From Acidobacteriota bacterium (lineage in GTDB: Bacteria; Acidobacteriota; Terriglobia; Bryobacterales; Bryobacteraceae): a DNA stretch of 5,011 nucleotides. Positions 1 through 5,011 of this stretch are shown here, piece by piece (the stretch's first letter is position 1; each line of letters begins with the position of its first letter). A model generated the notes under the pieces. That model was not told the origin of the DNA and searched no databases. It saw nothing but the letters and a program-made list of their open reading frames with translations. The position numbers and the translations under genes were made by a program. Where the stretch lies: NCBI GenBank assembly GCA_003223065.1, contig QHXU01000099.1:9636-14646 (forward strand), given 5' to 3'.

Positions 1-1468
1 TGCTTTGCTGGCAAATTGGGGCTTGAGCGCGATTAAGAATGTCAATGCCCTGAATATGACGGGCGCTGTAAACGCGCTATATCTGCCCGGCGCCGCGGAT
101 ATCCGGCTGGACGGTATGGTGCTCGGATTCAATCTGGTTCTTTCGGTCGCGACCGCGGTCTTGTTCGGCCTGTTCCCGTCGCTCCAGATATCGCGGCCTG
201 ATCTCGCCGGTGTGCTGCGTGAAAGCGGCTCGGGAGCCGGCCGGGGATCGGCGGGCCGGCGCGGAGCGCTGGGCATCAGCCCGCGGGCGTTGCTGGTGGT
301 GGGACAGGTCGCCTTGTCGATTGTGCTGCTGATCGGCGCGGCGCTCCTCATCGAGAGCTTTGTCCGTCTCCGCGACGTCAATCCCGGGTTTCAGCCCGCG
401 AATCTGCTGACCATGAAAATCGCTTTGCCGCCGGGCCGCTATAACACCGATCAGAAGAAGGCGGCATTCTTCGGCGAACTTGTACAGCGCGTGGAAGCCG
501 CGCCTGGCGTGCGCGGCGCGGCCATGGCGATGTCGCTTCCCACTACAACATGGATCAGGACCAATATCACTCAGGTCCAGGGACAGGCGCCATGGGATGA
601 GAAAGAGCCTCTGATGGCGGTAGTCCAGAGCGTCACGCCAGGCTATTTCCAGACGTTGGGGATTCCGATGCGGCGCGGGCGCGAGTTTACCGGCCGCGAC
701 AACCGGCCCGGCGCGCCGCCCATGATCATCGTCAATGAGAGCCTCGCGCGGCGCATCTGGCCGGAGTATCCGAACGGCCCGGATCCGGTTGGCCAACACA
801 TCAGCGAGGGATATGACAAGGCGATTGGATGGCTGGAAGTCGCGGGCATCGCGGCGGACATTCACGAGGGGGGCCTCGCCTACGATCCCCCGCCCGAGTT
901 TTACGTTCCGTGCGTCCTTCACCCGCCGCAATCCGCCTATCTGGCGGTTCGTACACAGGGCGATCCGTTGAGCTTCGTCAACTCCGTTCGCGGCCAGGTA
1001 TCGGCAATGGACCGCGATCAATCCGTTTCGGAGATCAAAACGATGGAAGCCGTGTTCGATGCGACGCTTGGGCAGCGCCGGTTGACAATGTTTCTGCTAG
1101 GATCGTTTGCCGGCGCGGCGCTATTGCTGGCCATGGTCGGAATATACGGTGTGATTGCGTATTCGGTCGCGCAGCGAACGCAGGAAGTAGGGGTCCGCCG
1201 TGCGCTGGGAGCCCAGCAGGGCGATATCCTGCGGCTCGTGCTGGGCGAATGCCTGGCGCTAGCGCTCGGGGGAGTGGCGATTGGTATCGCCGGAGCACTC
1301 GCTCTGACCCGGGTTATGAAGGAGTTTCTGTTCCACGTCAGCTCTACTGATCCAGCGACCTATGTGGGCATCGCGTTGCTGTTCGTTGTCGTGGCGTTGG
1401 CGGCGGGCTTCGTACCGGCGCGGCGTGCAACGCGGATCGATCCGATGGCGGCTCTGCGAATCGGATAG
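1..1468 (+). CDS. ADOP-like ABC transporter permease (MacB/FtsX type), C-terminal part, 5' end outside window
   Basis: The frame is open from the window edge (first full codon at 2), so the TTG at 5 is not a credible start. About 488 residues of what is normally an 800-900-residue protein are visible. Numbered from that TTG, residues 1-75 are the end of the first FtsX-like unit, with a membrane segment near 38-60. Residues 93-117 are the first helix of the second unit (ALLVVGQVALSIVLLIGAAL). Residues 130-350 form the extracytoplasmic MacB core, with family motifs PGYFQTLGI (212-220), IIVNESLARRIWP and DPVGQHI. Three further helices lie near 362-388, 410-434 and 452-472, and the tail RRATRIDPMAALR is typical. 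Family knowledge: such inner-membrane permeases pair with a MacB-like ATPase and act in efflux or mechanotransmission; substrates are mostly unknown. No ATPase or adaptor is in the window. It converges on the minus-strand operon. Family assignment is firm; substrate is unknown. Confidence 0.92.
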   Translation, partial: ALLANWGLSAIKNVNALNMTGAVNALYLPGAADIRLDGMVLGFNLVLSVATAVLFGLFPSLQISRPDLAGVLRESGSGAGRGSAGRRGALGISPRALLVVGQVALSIVLLIGAALLIESFVRLRDVNPGFQPANLLTMKIALPPGRYNTDQKKAAFFGELVQRVEAAPGVRGAAMAMSLPTTTWIRTNITQVQGQAPWDEKEPLMAVVQSVTPGYFQTLGIPMRRGREFTGRDNRPGAPPMIIVNESLARRIWPEYPNGPDPVGQHISEGYDKAIGWLEVAGIAADIHEGGLAYDPPPEFYVPCVLHPPQSAYLAVRTQGDPLSFVNSVRGQVSAMDRDQSVSEIKTMEAVFDATLGQRRLTMFLLGSFAGAALLLAMVGIYGVIAYSVAQRTQEVGVRRALGAQQGDILRLVLGECLALALGGVAIGIAGALALTRVMKEFLFHVSSTDPATYVGIALLFVVVALAAGFVPARRATRIDPMAALRIG

Positions 1469-1490
1469 GTCCACGATGCCGGGCGGAGAA
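1469..1490. other. 22-base convergent intergenic gap without an obvious terminator
   Basis: The permease stop TAG (1466-1468) and the oxidase stop TGA (1493-1491) face each other across 22 bases. I see no GC-rich stem followed by a T-run on either strand. Termination must be Rho-dependent or lie inside the opposing genes. Confidence 0.6.
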
Positions 1491-2027
1491 TCAAAACCGC
1501 GCGTCGCTCCTGGTGATTGATGCGCGCGTGATCTGCGAGATCCCCGGCGTGCCACACTGTCTCATCGTCAACTGCAGTTCGGCCCGAAGAATGTCCAGAA
1601 CCCGCTCGACGCCTTCTTGTCCGAAGGCGCTCAAACCCCAGGCATACGGGCGTCCGATGCCGACGGCGCGCGCTCCCAGCGCCAGGGCTTTGTAGATATC
1701 CGTGCCGCGGCGGAAGCCGCCATCCACAAGCACCGGAATCTGGCCCGCTGCATCCACCACCTCCTGGAGCGCTTCAATGGTGCCGCGCCCGGTCTCCGTT
1801 GCGCGGCCTCCATGATTGGAAACCACAATCCCGTCGGCGCCGCGCTCACGACACAGCGCCGCGTCCTCGCGGGTCTCGACGCCTTTGATCACGAGCTTCA
1901 TCTTGGTCATTTTTTTCAATCGGTCGACCAGGTCCCACGTCGCCGTTGACGGGTTGACCGCGACTTCACCCTCGATGCCCTTGAACATCGGCCGCCCTGA
2001 GAGCGGCGTGCCGCCTTGCGCCCTTGC

Positions 2028-2042
2028 GTGGCACGCGATGCA
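2028..2042 (-). other. CxxCH (haem c-type) motif inside the oxidase
   Basis: In the frame of the C-terminal part of the oxidase the codons read TGC ATC GCG TGC CAC, giving C-I-A-C-H within DTRQCIACHARAQGG. It lies between RNTET and the barrel strand LVIKG, in the loop region that varies between members of the family. With the Tat signal, this would place a possible haem c ligand in the periplasm. A metal site or chance match is also possible. I see no second haem motif in the protein. Confidence 0.5.
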
Positions 2043-2098
2043 TTGTCTCGTGTCCGTCCGCCGGAAACGCTCCAATGTCTCGGTGTTCCGCCCGGCCA

Positions 2099-2186
2099 TC
2101 AAGTCTATGGTCCAAACCAATACTGGACAACCGGCGGCTTCCACTCTCCGCACGAGCTTCAGTATTGGTTTGGACCATAGACTTGA
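2099..2186. repeat. Perfect 27-bp inverted repeat with 34-base loop, spanning the oxidase frameshift
   Basis: The arms are 2099-2125 and 2160-2186, exact reverse complements, with mismatches at both ends (2098/2187 and 2126/2159). On the coding (minus) strand the 2125-2099 arm encodes VLVWTIDL, the conserved family segment, so it is the native copy. The 2186-2160 arm lies between WYQLY and LVRR, where a variable stretch of about ten residues is normally found; it is therefore the likely recipient. No T-run follows either arm, so it does not look like an intrinsic terminator. The transcript would form a stable hairpin within the gene. Confidence 0.95.
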
Positions 2187-2733
2187 GCAGATAGAGCTGA
2201 TACCAGGGCGGCCTTCCCAAGGCTTCGCTGACGTCTTCCACGGAAGAGGACGTGGAGGTCGAGAGGATCTGCAGGGTCCGTTTTGCCTTGGCCGCCCGCG
2301 CCACTGCCACCTCGCCCTCAGGATGAAACGCTTTCTGATGCCCCACGGGGCACAGAAAGATTGGAGTGTCCCACACGGTTCCGAACAGTTCAGTTTGCAA
2401 ATCCGGGTGACTGACATCCACCAGTCGCCGGGGCCGAAGCTCGTAACGCTTGAAGCCCACCCGGTTGGCTTTCAAGGTGGCGTCGTCATCCACGCCCGTG
2501 GTCAAATAGCCCCAGTGCGCTGGCGGAAGCGCGCGGTGTGCCGCTTCCTCGAAGTCCATCACGTTTAGAGCGTCCTTGGGGGTAGCCGGGGGAGCGGGGG
2601 CTTGCTGCGGCCAAGCCTGCGCGAGCAACGGACTTCCGGCGACGAATTGCAGGAACTGGCGGCGCTTCCAGCGGGCAGAAGTCATCATAGCGCGCAATTG
2701 TACCACCGGGCGCTGCGGCGTGAGAGCTACGTT

Positions 2734-3558
2734 CTATTCGACCGTGTTCCGAAGTGTTCCGATTGCAGCAATCGTAATGCTGATCTCGTCTCCTCGATGA
2801 AGGGTGAACGAATCAGGAGGTACGATGCCTGTGCCGGTCATCAAGAAGCAGCCATTCGGGAAACTGTTATCACGGAAAAGGTACTCCACCAGTGAAGCCG
2901 GATCGCGTTTCATTTCGGAGAGTTTCACGGCGCCGGTGAAAGCCGAGCTCCGGCCACGCTGGACTTCAAGTTGAATCTCGGTGGACGGAGGCAGCGGATC
3001 CGATGAAACGAGGATCGCGGGTCCCAGGGCGCAGGAATGGTCGTAGACTTTTGCTTGTGGCAGGTAGAGCGGATTCTCCCCCTCGATGTCACGGGAGCTC
3101 ATGTCATTCCCGATCGTATAACCCAGGATCTTGGCTCCGGGTGACACTAGCAAGGTCAACTCGGGTTCGGGAACGTTCCATCTCGAATCTTGCCGGATGC
3201 GAACACGCTGTCCCGGACCCGCTACTCGATGCGGAGTAGCCTTCAAAAACAGTTCCGGACGCTCGGCGTGATAGACACGATCATAGAAGTCGCCGCCGCC
3301 GGCACTCTTCGATTCCTGCATCCGGGCATTCCGGCTCCGAAAGTACGTGACGCCGGCCGCCCAGACTTCTTGATTCTCCAGCGGAGGCAACAGGTCCTCG
3401 GGAATGTCATCTTCCGCGGGCGTGAGCTCGCCGGCGAGACGCTCTAAGTATTCATATAGATCCTCTCGCGCAGTAAGATTACCGGGGTTCCGCGGTAAAT
3501 GAAAATGTTGGCTGCCAGTTTCAAGGATCCATCCGTTTAGTCCTTGGTAGACCCTCAA
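2734..3558 (-). CDS. Fumarylacetoacetate hydrolase-family enzyme, 2-keto-3-deoxy-sugar-acid dehydratase-like
   Basis: This is a 274-residue protein. Residues 1-60 form a small N-terminal domain, followed by the FAH fold from EVWAAGVTYFRSR (64-76). Likely divalent-metal ligands are E131 and E133 in NVPEPEL and D152 in IGNDMSSRD. The spacing from the second Glu to the Asp (19) and the stretch IEGENPLYLPQAKVYDHSCALGP match, as I remember them, the 2-keto-3-deoxy-D-arabinonate dehydratase branch rather than FAHD1-type hydrolases. That branch dehydrates 2-keto-3-deoxy acids from oxidative sugar degradation to 2,5-dioxo acids (for example 2,5-dioxopentanoate) in the cytoplasm. TTG at 3558 is the only start codon after the upstream gene's stop, and a purine-rich stretch precedes it. 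It lies 27 bases after the amidohydrolase and about 45 before the oxidase, so co-transcription is likely. The fold assignment is strong; the substrate is inferred. Confidence 0.88.
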   Translation of the reverse strand: MRVYQGLNGWILETGSQHFHLPRNPGNLTAREDLYEYLERLAGELTPAEDDIPEDLLPPLENQEVWAAGVTYFRSRNARMQESKSAGGGDFYDRVYHAERPELFLKATPHRVAGPGQRVRIRQDSRWNVPEPELTLLVSPGAKILGYTIGNDMSSRDIEGENPLYLPQAKVYDHSCALGPAILVSSDPLPPSTEIQLEVQRGRSSAFTGAVKLSEMKRDPASLVEYLFRDNSFPNGCFLMTGTGIVPPDSFTLHRGDEISITIAAIGTLRNTVE

Positions 3559-3565
3559 TTTCGCG

Positions 3566-3578
3566 TCTCTTCTTTCCC
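3566..3578 (-). promoter_or_regulatory. Weak purine-rich ribosome binding site for the FAH-family gene
   Basis: On the minus strand GGGAAAGAAGAGA precedes the TTG start at 3558 by seven bases. It is purine-rich but lacks a full AGGAGG. It supports TTG as the start, since no ATG or GTG occurs between the preceding in-frame TAA (3588-3586) and this TTG. Confidence 0.35.
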
Positions 3579-3585
3579 GAGCGTC

Positions 3586-4905
3586 TTAATGAACCTTGTT
3601 ACCGGCGATGTAGACGGCTGAGATTGTCCGCGTATTCTTGATATCATCGAGCGGGTTTCGCTCGAGCACGACCAAATCCGCCCACTTCGTCGACTCCAGC
3701 GTTCCGAGGTCTTTGGCTCCGAGGAACTCAGCCGAGTTTCTTGTGGCCGCCGTGATGACCTGCATCGGCGTCAGTCCTGCTTCCACCATGAGTTCCATCT
3801 CAAAGTGTTCGAAATAGCCTGGAAACCGTCCGGGCGGCCCCGTGTCGGTTCCGAAGCCGTACTTGACGCCTGCGTCAGCCAATGTCTTGAGATTCCTTTT
3901 CGCGGTTTCGAAGAATCCGCGGTACCGGTCGAACTCAGGATCGGATCGAATCGTTCTCTGATAGGCAGGGCTCTTCAGGGTATTGACCACGTTCGCCGGC
4001 ACGCCGCGCCTGAAGAATGCCATGTCTGCGAACGGAGGCGGTTTGCCATAGATGTACATCGAGGCTTCCCGGCTCAAGGTCGGCGCCATCTGCCAAACGG
4101 CGTGCTTTTTCATGCTATCGACCATGGCCGGATCAACCAGCTTGTCACGAATACTGTGGGCCAAGCCATTTACGCCATACTCAACCAACTGTTTCGCATC
4201 CTGCAAGTAGAAGATGTGCGCCGCCACGGAAAGGTGATGCCGGTGCGCGCTGTCGATAATCGCCTTTCCGATATCGTAAGGCATCTTCTTCTGAGTACCG
4301 AGATGATCGTCCATCCAGAGTTTGATAATGTCCACCTTCTTTGCGGCTTGAGCCGCGACTGCCGGTTCCACTTCAGACACGGTCGCAATTCCGGAATTAA
4401 CTCCCGCAAGACCGCCGTACCCGCCCTTAAAGACCATCCCCTGTCCGGCGGTGTAAACCCGCGTTGAGGACGGCCTGCCGGCGCGTTGCTCATCACGAAT
4501 TTTGAAGATGAGATCCTGGTCTGTCCCCATGCTGAGCACCGTGGTGACCCCGTAGGATGCGTATGTGTTCAGGTTTTTCTCAATGTTTTCGCGCGTGAAG
4601 AAACTGGCGTCCTGTTTGAGGTCCACGGTGTTGCCGATATGCCCGTGCAGGTTGATGATGCCCGGCATGACGCACTTGCCGGCGAGATCCACCACCTCGG
4701 CTGAACCGGGGGCGTTGAGTTGTCCCACGGGTCCAACCCAGCGGATTCGGCCATTGTCGATGATCATCGAATAACTGCCCATCGGCGGCCGGCCCGAACC
4801 ATCGATAAGCGTAAAGTTCTTCAGAACTTTTACTTCGCTGTGGAGGGACCCCGCGAGCAGCAGAGCCAGCCAGCCCGTGGTTCTAACGTGTCTTAGCGCG
4901 CGCAT
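3586..4905 (-). CDS. Secreted metal-dependent amidohydrolase (imidazolonepropionase/prolidase-like)
   Basis: This is a 439-residue protein starting at ATG 4905, with a Sec-type signal: basic RALRHVRTT, then hydrophobic GWLALLLAGSL, likely cleaved near residue 22. The mature part begins with the beta-sandwich of amidohydrolase family 1 (LIDGSG, IIDNGRI, VVDLAGKCVMPGIINLHGH). The binuclear metal set is complete: H87 and H89 (HGH), K195 in DIIKLWMDD as the candidate carboxylated lysine, H230 (VAAHIF), H250 (GLAHSIRD) and D354 (FGTDTG). The C-terminus closes the sandwich with AATRNSAEFLGAKDLGTLESTKWADLVVL. Such enzymes hydrolyse C-N bonds of cyclic amides, dipeptides or related compounds outside the cytoplasm; the substrate cannot be read from sequence. 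The start lies 23 bases inside the preceding gene, suggesting translational coupling, and no strong Shine-Dalgarno is visible. The stop is TAA at 3588-3586. Confidence 0.92.
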   Translation of the reverse strand: MRALRHVRTTGWLALLLAGSLHSEVKVLKNFTLIDGSGRPPMGSYSMIIDNGRIRWVGPVGQLNAPGSAEVVDLAGKCVMPGIINLHGHIGNTVDLKQDASFFTRENIEKNLNTYASYGVTTVLSMGTDQDLIFKIRDEQRAGRPSSTRVYTAGQGMVFKGGYGGLAGVNSGIATVSEVEPAVAAQAAKKVDIIKLWMDDHLGTQKKMPYDIGKAIIDSAHRHHLSVAAHIFYLQDAKQLVEYGVNGLAHSIRDKLVDPAMVDSMKKHAVWQMAPTLSREASMYIYGKPPPFADMAFFRRGVPANVVNTLKSPAYQRTIRSDPEFDRYRGFFETAKRNLKTLADAGVKYGFGTDTGPPGRFPGYFEHFEMELMVEAGLTPMQVITAATRNSAEFLGAKDLGTLESTKWADLVVLERNPLDDIKNTRTISAVYIAGNKVH

Positions 4906-5011
4906 CTTCGAGAATCCGCTTCGCGCGGGAAGGATTGAAAACGCCGCAGGAACAGAATCGCATCAGGTACGACGCAGCGGCCTCAGGCGTCCTGCGGCCT
5001 TCCTTCACCCA
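4883..5011 (-). CDS. C-terminal 42 codons of an unrecognised protein (start outside window)
   Basis: The minus strand is open from the window edge to TAG at 4885-4883. The visible residues read like a real, globular C-terminus: WVKEGRRTPEAAASYLMRFC, then SCGVFNPSRAKRILEDARAK and TR. They look like two short helices joined by a Cys-containing turn (FCSCGVFNP). I do not recognise the family. The stop overlaps the amidohydrolase start by 23 bases in a different frame, typical of genes in one operon. It is too short for a domain call, but the coding-like sequence and arrangement make a real gene likely. Confidence 0.6.
   Translation of the reverse strand, partial: WVKEGRRTPEAAASYLMRFCSCGVFNPSRAKRILEDARAKTR

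Larger units (their letters stand above)
1491..2688 (-). pseudogene. Tat-exported FMN-dependent alpha-hydroxy-acid oxidase/dehydrogenase, frameshifted
   Basis: The gene is read in two frames. The first part (2688 to about 2157) starts at ATG 2688 or 2685; GTG at 2706 is also open, but the ATGs place the Tat motif RRQFLQF at the usual distance. A short hydrophobic stretch and a Pro/Ala linker follow, then the oxidase fold: HWGYLTTGVDDD, STSTSSSVEDV and WYQLY (2205-2191). The frame is then lost and would stop at 1966 after about 60 unrelated residues. The second frame resumes at LVRRVEAAGC (from 2156) and continues TIDL, RNTET, LVIKG (active-site Lys), SNHGGR (catalytic His and substrate Arg), VDGGFRRGTDI and GARAVGIGRPY, ending at TGA 1493-1491. 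All expected FMN and catalytic residues are present across both frames, so only the junction is broken. Joined length is about 400 residues, full size including the signal. The family oxidises L-2-hydroxy acids such as lactate or glycolate to 2-oxo acids. A CxxCH motif (2042-2028) lies in the variable loop after RNTET. It may be a true pseudogene, a recent mutant or an assembly error. Confidence 0.85.

Noticed and set aside
77..1021. Long open minus-strand frame of 314 codons.
   Set aside because: It lies antisense to clear permease motifs, has Arg/His-rich composition typical of GC-rich shadow frames, and shows no domain.
1498..1533. GC-rich imperfect hairpin (CGCGCG pairing) near the convergent stops, considered as a bidirectional terminator.
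   Set aside because: The stem is only about six base pairs with a large loop, lies inside the oxidase coding end, and has no T-run on either side.
2099..2186. The inverted repeat considered as an intrinsic terminator, or as the ends of a tiny mobile element.
   Set aside because: There is no T-run, no target-site duplication, and one arm is plainly native conserved coding sequence, so neither reading fits as well as a template switch.
1816..2568. Plus-strand open frame of 250 codons across the oxidase.
   Set aside because: It is antisense to conserved oxidase motifs on both sides of the frameshift; its sequence shows no family signature.
2815..2974. Plus-strand AGGAGG four bases before an ATG at 2825, opening a 49-codon frame.
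   Set aside because: It is antisense to the conserved GTGIVPPDSF segment of the FAH-family gene, the spacing is short, and the predicted peptide has no recognisable features. Chance is the simpler explanation.
3805..4467. Plus-strand open frame of 220 codons within the amidohydrolase.
   Set aside because: It is a shadow of the amidohydrolase, whose full metal-ligand set is on the minus strand.

Overview
The window looks like chromosomal DNA from an Acidobacteriota bacterium, probably of the Solibacter/Bryobacter type. This is an inference. It rests on the duplicated MacB/FtsX-type (ADOP-like) permease typical of that phylum, moderately high GC, and a Tat-signal FMN hydroxy-acid oxidase beside an exported amidohydrolase. 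I see no tRNA, rRNA, CRISPR, transposase, integrase or phage gene.

Layout: positions 1-1468 (+) hold the C-terminal part of an ADOP-like ABC permease whose start lies left of the window. It converges, across only 22 bases, on a tightly packed minus-strand gene row that occupies the rest. In transcription order (right to left) the row is: the last 42 codons of an unrecognised protein (5011-4883); a secreted metal-dependent amidohydrolase (4905-3586) overlapping it by 23 bases; a fumarylacetoacetate-hydrolase-fold enzyme resembling 2-keto-3-deoxy-sugar-acid dehydratases (3558-2734); and a Tat-exported FMN-dependent alpha-hydroxy-acid oxidase/dehydrogenase (2688-1491). The spacing (overlap, 27 and 45 bases) suggests one operon, probably for catabolism of hydroxy-/sugar acids or related compounds.

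The most notable point is in the oxidase. Its reading frame is broken after the conserved WYQLY motif and resumes in another frame at LVRRVEAAGC. The broken segment is almost exactly one arm of a perfect 27-bp inverted repeat (2160-2186). The other arm (2099-2125) is the gene's own conserved VLVWTIDL segment, 34 bases further downstream in the gene. This looks like a local template-switch mutation, or an assembly/library artefact imitating one, that overwrote about ten codons with an inverted copy of neighbouring sequence and shifted the frame. A second point is a CxxCH (haem c-type) motif in the variable loop of the same enzyme, which fits a periplasmic flavin-to-haem dehydrogenase.
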